In this document: one piece after another, positions 1-8,004 of the stretch
How the letters are laid out: every line of letters starts with the position of its first letter
Numbering within the stretch: the stretch's first letter is position 1
Origin: JBFWVD01 sp050246915
GTDB lineage: Bacteria > Actinomycetota > Acidimicrobiia > Acidimicrobiales > Ilumatobacteraceae
Direction: 5' to 3'
Length of the DNA stretch: 25,112 bases
Assembly: GCA_050246915.1 (NCBI GenBank)
Contig: JBFWVD010000066.1
Span: 1 to 25,112 of the forward strand
The notes under the pieces: model-generated
What the model saw: the letters and a program-made list of their open reading frames with translations, nothing else
The model's database searches: none
What the model was told of the DNA's origin: nothing
Translations under genes and position numbers: made by a program

Positions 1-1772
1 TCCCATGCGGTGACGCCCAGCCCTTCGCCCGACTGGCCGCCGATGGTGAAGCGCTCGAACCCCAACGTGGCGCGGGCAACGGCCCAGCCACCGCCGACCT
101 CGCCCACCACATCCTCGTCGGGGACGAACGCCTCGTCGAAGAACACCTCGTTGAACATCGCCTCGCCGGTGATCTCGCGCAGCGGCCGGACCTCGACTCC
201 GGGAGCGTGCATGTCGATGACCATCATCGTCACGCCCTTGTGCTTGGGGGCGTCGGGATCGGTGCGGACGGTGATCTCACCATGGCTGCAGTTGTGGGCG
301 TCGCTGGTCCACACCTTCTGACCGGTGATCAGCCATCCGCCGTCGACCTTCACACCTTTGGTACGGATGGCGGCGGCGTCGGAGCCGGCGTTCGGCTCGC
401 TGAAGAGCTGGCAGAACTTGATATCGCCCCGCATGGCCGGCCACATCCAACGCTCGCGCTGATCGTCGTTGCCGCACTGTGCGAGTGCGGGGAGGATCCA
501 CTTCCCCACGCCGATCTCGAGTTCCGGAACCTCGGTGAGTTCGGAGTCGATCACCAGCTGCTCGATCGGGTCGGCGCCGCGACCCCAGGGTTTCGGGTAG
601 TGCGGCGCGAGGTAGCCCGATGCCAGCAGCAGTTCGTGCTTGTCGGCTTCGGATGCCGCCTCGTAGGCGGCGTTGAAGGCCCGCACCTCGGCGCGGTACG
701 TGTCGGCCTCGGCCGGCAGGTCGATGGCCACCGAGCGGCGAGCTCCACCGATGGTGAGCAGCGCGGCGTCCCGCTTGGCCTCCCCCTCGTCGCACAGGGC
801 AGCGATGGCCGCCGCCCGTCGTAGGAACAGATGGGCGTCGTGCTCCCAGGTGAAGGCGATACCGCCGTGCAGCTGGATGCTCAAGCGTGCACACAGCGTG
901 TAGGCACCGATCGCCATCGAGCCGGCGATGGCGGCGGCCAGATCGGCCTCGTCATCGGGGGCGCGAGCAGCGTCCCATGCGGCGGCGCACGCCATCTCGG
1001 TGGCGGCGAGCATGTTGGCGCAATGATGCTTGACAGCCTGGAACGTGGCGATGGGACGGCCGAACTGCACCCGATCCTTGGCGTAGGCCACTGCGGCTTC
1101 GGTGCAGGTGCGAGCGCCGCCGGCGGCCTCGGCCGACAAGATCGTGCGGACGATGCGGTTGGCCACCCGCGCTGCGCCGGGCAGCACGTGTGCCGCGGTG
1201 ATGCCGTCGAGTCGGATGTCGACCCCGCGTCGGCTGAGATCGAGGGCCTCGGTGCCACCGCCGTCGACGCTGAGGCCCTCGATGGACACCACAGCGACAT
1301 CGTCACCGGCGATCACGAGCAGCAGTTGGGCCAGCGTCCCGGCTGGAACAGCGCGAGCGGTGCCAGTCAGAGACGCGCCCGAGAGTGTCACGCCGCCACG
1401 GGTGGCGATCGACGCGATCACAGTGCCGGCGGCGAGGCCTGGCAAGAGAGCGGCCTTCTGGGCCTCGGTGCCGGCACTGTCGATGACGGCCGAGGCGATC
1501 ACCGTCGGGATGAACGGACCGGGTGCCGCCGTGCGGCCGAACTCCTCGGCGATGACGGCCAACTCGGCGATTCCGTAGCCCTGGCCGCCGTAGGTCTCGG
1601 GAAGATGGATGCCCGTCCAGCCCAGGTCGGCGATCTCGGGCCAGAAGCCGGGAAGGCTCTCGGCCTTGGCATCGAGCAGATCGCGCGACGCCCGCAGTGC
1701 GCCACGCTCGGCAAGGAACGAACGCACCACGTCGGCGAGCGCGACGTGGTCGTCGGACAGTGCAATCGACAT
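1..1772 (-). CDS. Two-domain (fused) acyl-CoA dehydrogenase, C-terminus cut by window edge
   Basis: This frame is open from an ATG at 1772 to the window edge, giving at least 590 residues, well beyond the roughly 380-400 of a single ACAD. The N-terminal half holds a complete ACAD-like unit that ends in AKDRVQFGRPIATFQAVKH and then LHGGIAFTWEHD, typical of the C-terminal helical domain. After about residue 360 a second ACAD begins and reaches FSEPNAGSDAA, the flavin/substrate-loop signature, and GQKVWTS. This tandem arrangement is known from FadE34-type actinobacterial enzymes that oxidise bulky CoA thioesters such as steroid side chains. The substrate here is inference. A GAGAGGA ribosome-binding site lies a few bases before the ATG. 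The enzyme would be cytosolic, FAD-dependent, and pass electrons to ETF. A 20-bp palindrome lies upstream at 1818-1837. Confidence 0.9.
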   Translation of the reverse strand, partial: MSIALSDDHVALADVVRSFLAERGALRASRDLLDAKAESLPGFWPEIADLGWTGIHLPETYGGQGYGIAELAVIAEEFGRTAAPGPFIPTVIASAVIDSAGTEAQKAALLPGLAAGTVIASIATRGGVTLSGASLTGTARAVPAGTLAQLLLVIAGDDVAVVSIEGLSVDGGGTEALDLSRRGVDIRLDGITAAHVLPGAARVANRIVRTILSAEAAGGARTCTEAAVAYAKDRVQFGRPIATFQAVKHHCANMLAATEMACAAAWDAARAPDDEADLAAAIAGSMAIGAYTLCARLSIQLHGGIAFTWEHDAHLFLRRAAAIAALCDEGEAKRDAALLTIGGARRSVAIDLPAEADTYRAEVRAFNAAYEAASEADKHELLLASGYLAPHYPKPWGRGADPIEQLVIDSELTEVPELEIGVGKWILPALAQCGNDDQRERWMWPAMRGDIKFCQLFSEPNAGSDAAAIRTKGVKVDGGWLITGQKVWTSDAHNCSHGEITVRTDPDAPKHKGVTMMVIDMHAPGVEVRPLREITGEAMFNEVFFDEAFVPDEDVVGEVGGGWAVARATLGFERFTIGGQSGEGLGVTAW

Positions 1773-1817
1773 CTTCGATCCTCTCGTAGGACGCCGGTGA
1801 GGGTGACCGAACCGGCT

Positions 1818-1837
1818 ACCTGCCCACGCAGGCAGGT
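1818..1837 (-). promoter_or_regulatory. Palindrome upstream of the two-domain ACAD, possible operator
   Basis: The arms ACCTGCC and GGCAGGT are perfect inverted repeats separated by six bases, about 46 nt before the ATG at 1772. The size and symmetry fit a dimeric repressor site, and a 5'-leader hairpin is the alternative. The motif does not match the KstR or KstR2 consensus I know. Regulator unknown. Confidence 0.35.
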
Positions 1838-1856
1838 GTGATTTCTACGGTACCCA

Positions 1857-1876
1857 GCGACCCGATGACGGGTCGC
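1857..1876 (-). terminator. Hairpin downstream of the MCP-Cache gene
   Basis: This is a perfect 8-bp stem (GCGACCCG/CGGGTCGC) with a four-base loop, 56 bases past the stop of the gene ending at 1932. It lacks a clear U-tract, so termination strength is uncertain. It lies between two genes in the same orientation. Confidence 0.45.
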
Positions 1877-1931
1877 ATCAGGGCCAGGTCGGAGCCGGTC
1901 AGATCAGTCGATGGCCAGATCTTCTGGGCGA

Positions 1932-2999
1932 TCAGCCCCGTCGTCGGCGTTGCTCGATCACGCCGTACCAACCCATGCCCCGGTACGTCTCGTAGCCGGG
2001 GGTGAGGGCGTATCCGACCGTGAGCTGATCGCGGCCGGGGACGGCGTCGAGGTGATAGAAGCCCATGTCCCGATCGGCGCTGAGCGCATAGTGATCACGG
2101 AGCGCACCGATCCCGTCGGAGGACGCGATGATCCGATGCTGGGCGTCGAGGAGCAGGCATCGCGTGCGGCCCTGCTCGTCGGGAGCGAGGCGAACCCCAT
2201 TCACCACCCCGGCAGCTTGGGGTTCCCAGTCGAAGAAGATGCCCAGCGCGCCGATGGGCGCACCATGGGCGACGCCGCCAGCGCGGATCGCCGTGGCGTA
2301 GGTGGCCACGGCGCGCCCATCGAGCAGATCGCTGCGCTCGACGTCGATCGCCACGTAGTCGTTGCCCGATGCGGTGTCGATCGCTCGGCGGAACCACGGC
2401 TGGTCGCGGACGCTCGAGCCGAGCACGCGTGGGTAGCGATGGCTCCGCCCGTTGGCGATGACGTTGCCGTCCAGATCGGCGACCCACAGATCGAGGTACA
2501 CGGTGTAGGAATCGAGGATGACACCGAGCCGCTCGGCAGCGTGCCCAGCCGCGTCAAGTGCAATTGCCTCGGATGTCGTCCGCTGGAGAGCGCTCGTGCA
2601 CGCGTCGACCATGGCGGCGTCCGTCGCCCACCAGCGCACATCGCACGATCGCTCGTAGAGATTCCGATCGATCACGTCGATCATGTTCAGGGCCAGATCG
2701 GCAAGACGACTGCCGCGCACCTGGCTCACCAGCTCATCGCCCAGTGCCTGCAACTCATCGAGCCTGCTGGCAAGATCGGTTGACAGCGCCTTGGAGATCT
2801 CCTTCACCTCCATGGAGACGTCACCGACCTCCTGGGCAACGACGGCGAATCCTCGCCCTTGCTCCCCGGCGTGAGCCGCCTCGATGAGGGCGTTGATGGC
2901 GAGCAGCTTGGTGCGCGCCGTGACGTCCTGGATCTCGGAAACTCGATCATGAGCGATGGCCGCCACCTCGGCGGCCAACGCAGCAACACGTTCCGGCAT
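1932..2999 (-). CDS. Soluble MCP-hairpin plus Cache-like sensor protein
   Basis: 355 residues. The ATG at 2999 was chosen because GAGGAGGAGA stands directly before it; longer in-frame extensions have low-complexity Arg/Ser-rich sequence. Residues about 20-70 carry the tip of a methyl-accepting chemotaxis protein signalling hairpin, including LLAINALIEAAHAGEQGRGF and AVVAQEV. Residues about 95-135 hold a helical segment with IDRNLYER and CDVRWWATD. Residues about 140-330 look like a PDC/Cache small-molecule sensor (LWVADLDGNVIANG, then PWFRRAIDTASG and a returning GALGIFFDWE strand). I see no transmembrane segment and no HAMP domain, and the signalling part comes before the sensor, the reverse of a standard chemoreceptor. 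It may be a cytosolic sensor working with a chemosensory array or CheA. No che gene is in this window. Confidence 0.85.
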   Translation of the reverse strand: MPERVAALAAEVAAIAHDRVSEIQDVTARTKLLAINALIEAAHAGEQGRGFAVVAQEVGDVSMEVKEISKALSTDLASRLDELQALGDELVSQVRGSRLADLALNMIDVIDRNLYERSCDVRWWATDAAMVDACTSALQRTTSEAIALDAAGHAAERLGVILDSYTVYLDLWVADLDGNVIANGRSHRYPRVLGSSVRDQPWFRRAIDTASGNDYVAIDVERSDLLDGRAVATYATAIRAGGVAHGAPIGALGIFFDWEPQAAGVVNGVRLAPDEQGRTRCLLLDAQHRIIASSDGIGALRDHYALSADRDMGFYHLDAVPGRDQLTVGYALTPGYETYRGMGWYGVIEQRRRRG

Positions 3000-3098
3000 T
3001 TCTCCTCCTCGACCACGCCCGTCGACCGAATGATTCGTTCGGCAACCGGACATTCGGCGCCGCGGGTGACGTCGTAAGGCTGGGCGGCAACCTTCATG

Positions 3099-3112
3099 TT
3101 CACTGTCGTGAA
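3099..3112. promoter_or_regulatory. Short inverted repeat in the divergent intergenic region
   Basis: TTCAC and GTGAA are separated by four bases, between the divergent genes starting at 2999 (-) and 3211 (+). It could be an operator, but such a short repeat may be chance. The rest of 3000-3210 shows no gene that I can support. Confidence 0.2.
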
Positions 3113-3210
3113 GATGACTCCAACATGATGACGCTCTGTCGCAGCGGTGACCGCAGCGGCGCGTTCGGGCTGGCAGACTGCGGTGGGCGTCGTGCGCTGA
3201 AGGGACCGCA

Positions 3211-4260
3211 GTGAAGCTGACCACCTTGGCCATCCCCGCCTACTTCGGCGCGATGGCGATCGAGCGTCGGGCGCTGGGTCGACGAGCGGCAATCGACGGT
3301 CCTCGGCCGTCGGACTACGAGCGACGTGACACCGCCGCCAGCTTGGCGATGGGGGTGGCCAGCTTGACCGTGCCCCTCGTGACCGGTCGGATGGCGAGGG
3401 CGTTGGTGCCTCGACGAGGTCGATACGGTATGGCGCTGGCGGCCACGACCGTCGGTGCGGCTGCCATCACGACCGCGGCCGATCAGATCGCTCGTCGCAC
3501 GCGCCGCGCCGACCTCCGTCGGGTCGCGGTGAAGGTCGCCGCCGTGGGCGGTGTGACCACCGTGGCCTCCGCCGTCGTTGTCGTGTCGGCCTCCAGTGCT
3601 CATCTCGCCGACCCCATCCGCCAATGGCGAACCGGCGTGCGACGAGACCTGGGCAATGGGCTGTTGGCGTGGGCGGTCGCCCTCGTCGGGTGGGACCTGG
3701 GCTTCTACTGGAACCATCGCACCATGCACGAGGTCCGGCTGATGTGGGCGCACCACGTCGTGCATCACTCGAGCGAGCGGTACAACCTCTCCACGGCGCT
3801 GCGTCAACCAGTGGCCGAGTCGTTCGGTGTGTTCTTCCCCTACGGCATCTTGTCGCGGCTCGGGGTCCGGCCCGACATCGTCGAGCGTGCCGGGGCCCTC
3901 GATCTGCTCTACCAGTTCTGGATCCACACCGATCTGGTCCGAGACCTCGGTGCCGCCGAGGAGGTGTTGAACACGCCGTCGCATCATCGTGTGCACCACG
4001 GGAGCAACAAGCGCTACCTCGATCGCAACCACGGCGGCGTGCTGATCGTGTGGGATCGCCTGTTCCGGACGTTCCAGCGCGAACTGCCGTCCGATCCCGT
4101 GGTGTACGGGCTCACCCGGAACATCGACACGTTCAACCCGCTGCGCATTGCCACCCATGAGTTTGCGGACATCGTGACTGACGTTGCTCGGTCCACGAAC
4201 TGGTCCGATCGCGTGTCGTTCGTGCTCCGCAGTCCGGGCTGGGCGTACGCCCGCAGATGA
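3211..4260 (+). CDS. Membrane sterol desaturase / fatty acid hydroxylase family protein
   Basis: 349 residues from a GTG preceded by GAAGGGA. The histidine clusters of the di-iron fatty acid hydroxylase superfamily are clear: HRTMH at 169-173, HHVVHH at 181-186 and HHRVHH at 258-263, followed by GGVLIVWDRLFRTFQRE. Hydrophobic segments near 42-62, 72-95, 105-128 and 148-165 fit an integral membrane protein with the iron site on the cytosolic face. The family inserts hydroxyl groups or double bonds into lipids such as sterols, fatty alcohols or carotenoids using O2. The N-terminal ~150 residues before the first His box are longer than in compact members and poorly conserved to my eye. The SDR starts 12 bases after the stop, so the two probably share an mRNA and may oxidise the same lipid in sequence. 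Confidence 0.9.
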   Translation: MKLTTLAIPAYFGAMAIERRALGRRAAIDGPRPSDYERRDTAASLAMGVASLTVPLVTGRMARALVPRRGRYGMALAATTVGAAAITTAADQIARRTRRADLRRVAVKVAAVGGVTTVASAVVVVSASSAHLADPIRQWRTGVRRDLGNGLLAWAVALVGWDLGFYWNHRTMHEVRLMWAHHVVHHSSERYNLSTALRQPVAESFGVFFPYGILSRLGVRPDIVERAGALDLLYQFWIHTDLVRDLGAAEEVLNTPSHHRVHHGSNKRYLDRNHGGVLIVWDRLFRTFQRELPSDPVVYGLTRNIDTFNPLRIATHEFADIVTDVARSTNWSDRVSFVLRSPGWAYARR

Positions 4261-4272
4261 CATACTCCGGCA

Positions 4273-5067
4273 ATGGATCTTGGAGTCGCGGGACGTTCGT
4301 ATCTATTGGTCGGAGCCACGCAGGGCATGGGGTACGCCACGGCCGAGGTGCTGGCCGCTGACGGCGCATCAGTGGCCATCGTCGGTCGAAATGCCGAGCG
4401 TGCGGCGGCCGCAGCGGAACGGCTCCAAGCCGGCGTTCCGGGTTCGCGCGTCGTCGCGGTCGTCGGCGACGTCTCTCGATCAGGGGATGCGGCCCGCATC
4501 GTCGCGGATGCCGTCGGCGCGTTCGGTGCGCTCGACGGAGTCGCGGTGCACACCGGCATCCTCGGTCACGAGCCGATCACCATTTCCGACGACGATTGGG
4601 ACGCCGTGTTCAGGGACGTGTTCCTGGGCACGTCTCGGATCGTCGAACACGCGCTCCCCCACCTCGTGGAGCGCGGCGGCACCATCGTGACCACGTCGGC
4701 CTTCTCGATCCGCGCACCAGAGCACGCCCGAATCCCGTACACCTCGATGAAGGCCGCAGTGGCCACGCTCACCAAGGCCATCGCCCGCACGTACGGCAAG
4801 AACGGTGTGCGGGCCAACTGCGTGTGCCCCGGCGCCATCGAGACCGAGGCGCTGGTGGAGATCCGCCACCAGCTGGCCGAGGCCAAGGGCATCCCGGTCG
4901 AGGAGGCGCTCGAATGGGTCATGAAGCACGAATGGGAGCTCGACATCGCCATGGGCCGCGCTGGCAAGCCACAGGAGGTCGGCGAGCTGATCGCCTTCCT
5001 CCTGTCGCCGCGAGCGGGATATCTCACCGGAGCGCTCATCAACATCGACGGTGGCACCGCCTTCTGA
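4273..5067 (+). CDS. Short-chain dehydrogenase/reductase (SDR)
   Basis: 264 residues, the usual length for a classical SDR. The N-terminal dinucleotide loop reads GATQGMG at residues 14-20. The catalytic Tyr-Lys pair is YTSMK at 156-160, preceded by the Ser-bearing strand TIVTTSAFS. The C-terminal GYLTGALINIDGGTAF is the standard SDR ending. It would oxidise an alcohol or reduce a ketone with NAD(P)H in the cytosol. The gene follows the membrane hydroxylase by 12 bases without a strong ribosome-binding site, which suggests it depends on the upstream gene for translation. The usual NNAG motif after strand 4 is replaced by AVHTGI, an oddity among classical members. Substrate unknown. Confidence 0.9.
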   Translation: MDLGVAGRSYLLVGATQGMGYATAEVLAADGASVAIVGRNAERAAAAAERLQAGVPGSRVVAVVGDVSRSGDAARIVADAVGAFGALDGVAVHTGILGHEPITISDDDWDAVFRDVFLGTSRIVEHALPHLVERGGTIVTTSAFSIRAPEHARIPYTSMKAAVATLTKAIARTYGKNGVRANCVCPGAIETEALVEIRHQLAEAKGIPVEEALEWVMKHEWELDIAMGRAGKPQEVGELIAFLLSPRAGYLTGALINIDGGTAF

Positions 5068-5131
5068 CGCGCACCCAATGGTGTTCGGCCGTCGCAGCGG
5101 ACGAACGCGGTGCGGCGACGCGAGATGGCCG

Positions 5132-5173
5132 CTTCTCGGTACGAGAAGGTACGGCTGACGTACCTTCTCGTAC
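5132..5173. terminator. Overlapping hairpins between convergent genes
   Basis: A perfect 15-bp stem pairs 5139-5153 with 5159-5173 around a five-base loop. The 7-mer CTTCTCG at 5132-5138 can instead pair with CGAGAAG at 5142-5148, so two mutually exclusive hairpins share one arm. It lies 65 bases after the SDR stop and about 100 bases past the end of the opposing amidohydrolase. A bidirectional terminator is the simplest reading. No U-tract is present. Confidence 0.5.
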
Positions 5174-5233
5174 ACAGATCGAAGTGCCCCGAGTTCACGA
5201 GCGCGGCTGGACTGACCGGGGAGCCCAGCGCGT

Positions 5234-5249
5234 GTCAACCAGGGTTGAC
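5234..5249. promoter_or_regulatory. 16-bp perfect palindrome just past the amidohydrolase stop
   Basis: GTCAACC and GGTTGAC flank two bases. It lies 20 bases downstream of the amidohydrolase stop (reading -). The flanking CGTG and CACG allow an imperfect longer stem. It is either part of a terminator or a protein-binding site; the sequence alone does not decide. Confidence 0.3.
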
Positions 5250-5269
5250 GACACGAGTCGAACTGCCGC

Positions 5270-6472
5270 TCAGAGGCCGGCGAGACCCCGCAAGTTGTCG
5301 CGCAGCACCTTGCGCAGATCGTCCTCGCTGAGGGAGGCAAAATCGGCGATCCAATGCCGAGGCGTCGACAGGCCTTCGGGATGGGGCCAATCGGAGCCGA
5401 GCAGCACCCGGTCGGCTCCGATCGCGTCGACGAGGGGGGCGATGTTGTCCTCGTAGAACGGCGCGACCCACACATGCTCGCGGAACGACTCGACCGGATC
5501 TTGCGCGAACAGCTGCGGCGTCTTGCCGTAGGTGACCCGCAGCCGGCGCAGCAACTCAGGCACCCATGCCGCCCCCAACTCCAACGAGGCGACACGGAGG
5601 TTGGGATGGCGATCGAACAACCCGTGACAGATCATCGCCGCCATCGTGTCGAAGATTGGCCGCTCGATGTGGATGCTCATGACCTCGGTGAGGGGCGAGG
5701 ACTTGAACCCGGCGAACTTGGAGGCCTCGCCCCAACGCTCGAGCATGAGTCCGTAGCCCGAGTCGGCGGCGTGGATGGTGACGACGGCGTTCGCCTCGGC
5801 GATCATGGCAAAGACCCGATCGTGGAGCGGATCAGCGATGGATCGGTACTTCGTGATCGCCTGCGTCGGGGCGGGCCGGAACGTGAGGAATCGTGCGCCC
5901 ATCTCGAGTACCCGCTTGGTCTCCGCTTCGGCCCGTACCGGGTCGACCAGCGAGATGAGCGGTCCAGTCTGCAGACGACCGTCGCGGTTGAAGCCCCAGT
6001 CCTCATCGAGCCAGTCGTTGTGTGCGGTGAAGATGGGATAGAGCACATCGGGGTCGTCGGACAGGATTTCCTCGAGACCGAGGGCGAGGCTGGGGAGCAA
6101 CCATGCGAAGTCGACGCCCTGGGCATCGAGGCGCTTGATGCGCTCGTCGCGATCGCGGTACTCGGGCTGGATCGACTGCATCGAGATGATGTCGCGGATC
6201 TCCCGGCCGGCCTGGTTCGCGGCCCGGAAGTACTGCTCCAGTGAGCCAGGCACACCGACCGGGTCGTAGGTCGGGTTGGGGATGACCGTGACCAGCTTCT
6301 GGTTGATCAGCAGCGTCTTGCGCCCTTCGATGTCCACCCATTTGACCGCGGATCGGAACTTCGGGTCGAGATGACGGGTGAGGGCGTCGAGCGCTTCGTA
6401 GTAGTGCTGGTCGGCATCACAGAGGCCGTACGCGACGTCGACGTTCAACGGGGCAGTGTCCAGGGCTGTCAT
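5270..6472 (-). CDS. Amidohydrolase-2 family metal-dependent hydrolase/decarboxylase
   Basis: 400 residues from the ATG at 6472, which has AAAGGGAG six bases upstream. The N-terminus has the metal-binding D-x-H motif (CDADQHYYE, D21/H23), the mid-region has VTIHAADSGYG with a further His, and the C-terminus has LLGSDWPHPEG with the catalytic/metal Asp at about 361. This is the pattern of the TIM-barrel amidohydrolase family that includes ACMSD and gamma-resorcylate decarboxylases. In actinobacteria, members with a DADxHYYE start are common near lipid and aromatic degradation genes and mostly lack assigned substrates. It is transcribed divergently from the phosphatase and converges on the SDR. 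Confidence 0.9.
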   Translation of the reverse strand: MTALDTAPLNVDVAYGLCDADQHYYEALDALTRHLDPKFRSAVKWVDIEGRKTLLINQKLVTVIPNPTYDPVGVPGSLEQYFRAANQAGREIRDIISMQSIQPEYRDRDERIKRLDAQGVDFAWLLPSLALGLEEILSDDPDVLYPIFTAHNDWLDEDWGFNRDGRLQTGPLISLVDPVRAEAETKRVLEMGARFLTFRPAPTQAITKYRSIADPLHDRVFAMIAEANAVVTIHAADSGYGLMLERWGEASKFAGFKSSPLTEVMSIHIERPIFDTMAAMICHGLFDRHPNLRVASLELGAAWVPELLRRLRVTYGKTPQLFAQDPVESFREHVWVAPFYEDNIAPLVDAIGADRVLLGSDWPHPEGLSTPRHWIADFASLSEDDLRKVLRDNLRGLAGL

Positions 6473-6514
6473 TCGGGCTCCCTTTGTCGGAAGTGACAGC
6501 GGCGATGGTACAGA

Positions 6515-6528
6515 TGACGACAGCGTCA
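6515..6528. promoter_or_regulatory. Inverted repeat between divergent amidohydrolase and phosphatase
   Basis: TGACG and CGTCA are perfect inverted repeats separated by four bases, within the 133-bp divergent promoter region. It could be a shared operator. Short length keeps confidence low. Confidence 0.25.
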
Positions 6529-6605
6529 GAAGTGGTCGAACGCATGAAGTGCGGGCGACCTCGGTCACATGGGCCGGCCGTCGTGTTGCCCGATACGGTC
6601 CTGGC

Positions 6606-7112
6606 ATGTCCTTCTTCACCGAGCGCCATCGCAACGGTGGCATCGACGAGGTCCCAGTGGAGGGGGCATCGGGTCGGCTGTGGCTGTGTGGCAAGCACTT
6701 CGTCGGCCCCGATCCCGAAGGCGCCCTGGCCCGCATCGAGGGCGACGTGATCGTGTGCCTCAACGAGGCTCACGAAATCGAGCGGCGTTATCCGGGGTAC
6801 ATCGAATGGCTCGTCGCCCATCAACCTCGGCGGGCCGTGTGGCACCCCATCGCCGACCTCCATGCTCCTGATGTCGAAGACGCCGTCGGATTGACCGAAC
6901 AGGTGCGCGAGCGACTCGTCGACGGTGAGGTGGTGCTGGTGCACTGCGGCGCCGGTATCGGACGAGCGGGCACATTGGCCGTGGCCGTGCTCATGTCGAT
7001 GGGTGCGTCACCGCCCGATGCCCTGGCCCTCGTGGCCGCGTCTCGACCGATGGCCGGACCCGAGGCCGGAGTGCAACGCGAGTTGATCGAGGCGCTCAGG
7101 TCTCGCTGGTGA
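6606..7112 (+). CDS. Small dual-specificity-type protein tyrosine phosphatase
   Basis: 168 residues from ATG 6606, chosen because the segment upstream in frame lacks family similarity; no strong ribosome-binding site is visible. The P-loop HCGAGIGRAGT carries the nucleophile C114 and R120 of the C-x5-R signature, and HPIADLHAPD around residues 80-89 has the likely general-acid Asp (D84). It would dephosphorylate phosphotyrosine/serine or another phosphoester in the cytosol through a phosphocysteine intermediate. Nothing around it identifies a target. The 3' end overlaps the convergent epimerase by 17 bases. Confidence 0.85.
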   Translation: MSFFTERHRNGGIDEVPVEGASGRLWLCGKHFVGPDPEGALARIEGDVIVCLNEAHEIERRYPGYIEWLVAHQPRRAVWHPIADLHAPDVEDAVGLTEQVRERLVDGEVVLVHCGAGIGRAGTLAVAVLMSMGASPPDALALVAASRPMAGPEAGVQRELIEALRSRW

Positions 7113-8004
7113 GCGAGTCGGAGTCGACGGCATCGCCGCCGAGCCGATCGCGCCATGAGTGCTTCGGCGCCCAACCGAACATCGACAATGCCTTGGCACA
7201 GCTGATGCCACTGCAGTTCGGGTCGGGCAACGGACGCAGCGGTGGTGCGGTGTCGCCATAAGCCTCCCGCACCAGTTCGGCAAAGGGTCGCCCCAGGAGG
7301 TTGTCGGGTTGCACCCCGTACACGACCTCGTGTCCGGCCGTGTCGGCCGTTGCCGCGAGCACGATGAGATCGGCCAGGTCGTCGACATCGACATACGCCC
7401 AGCCGTTGAAGTGTGGTCGAACCGGTGCGCTCTGCAACGCGGGAACCGCCAAGTCATAGTCGGATGGGGCCAGCACCCATGATGGGCGGACCGAGACGGC
7501 GGTCGCGTCACATCGAGCCACCAGGGCGTCACACAACTGCTCGCCCATGGCCTTCGACAGTGCGTAGGCCTCTTGAGGCCGCACGGGATGTGCCTCATCG
7601 ACCGGGAAGTAGTCCGGCATGAAGGGGCGGAGCGCGGTGACGTAGCCGGGCACGGTCTCACTCGAGATGTAGACCAGTCGCCGGACACCGAGCGACGCCA
7701 CCGCTTCAACGATGTTGAAGTTCGCCAGGGTGTTGTTGGCGAACAAGGTGGCCGCCGGGTCGCTACCCGGTGCCGGGATGCCAGCGGCGTGCACGATCAC
7801 ATCGGGCGAACACCGCGTGATGACGCCGACCGTCTGGCCATAGTCGGTCAGATCTGCCCGCATGTAGGGCAAGGTGCCGCGGGGCTGGGGCCCGTACGGC
7901 GCCGGCACGATGTCGGTCAGGTGCACCCGATGCCCGCAGGCGCGTAACGCGGCGGCGGTGTGGCGGCCGACCTTGCCGCGCGCTCCGGTGACGAGAACCC
8001 TCAC
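7096..8004 (-). CDS. NAD(P)-dependent epimerase/dehydratase (extended SDR)
   Basis: 302 residues. The start is a GTG at 8004 that overlaps the upstream pirin stop as GTGA, implying translational coupling; the Rossmann strand VRVLVTGARGKVG begins immediately, so a longer protein is unlikely. TGARGKVG is the glycine-rich NAD(P) loop. VYISSETV supplies the Ser (about 114-115) and YALSK (Y147, K151) is the catalytic pair. Members act on nucleotide sugars, sterols or small carbonyl compounds; no residue here singles one out. It is the last gene of the SDR-pirin-epimerase operon. Confidence 0.9.
   Translation of the reverse strand: MRVLVTGARGKVGRHTAAALRACGHRVHLTDIVPAPYGPQPRGTLPYMRADLTDYGQTVGVITRCSPDVIVHAAGIPAPGSDPAATLFANNTLANFNIVEAVASLGVRRLVYISSETVPGYVTALRPFMPDYFPVDEAHPVRPQEAYALSKAMGEQLCDALVARCDATAVSVRPSWVLAPSDYDLAVPALQSAPVRPHFNGWAYVDVDDLADLIVLAATADTAGHEVVYGVQPDNLLGRPFAELVREAYGDTAPPLRPLPDPNCSGISCAKALSMFGWAPKHSWRDRLGGDAVDSDSLTSET

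Noticed and set aside
207..1841. Long open frames on the + strand opposite the two-domain ACAD
   Set aside because: They lack any family motif and their composition is the mirror of the GC-rich codon pattern of the - strand ACAD, which has clear motifs throughout.
3000..3233. Longer N-terminus for the MCP-Cache protein
   Set aside because: The extension is Arg/Ser/His-rich without similarity and runs through the divergent promoter region; the ATG at 2999 has an excellent ribosome-binding site.
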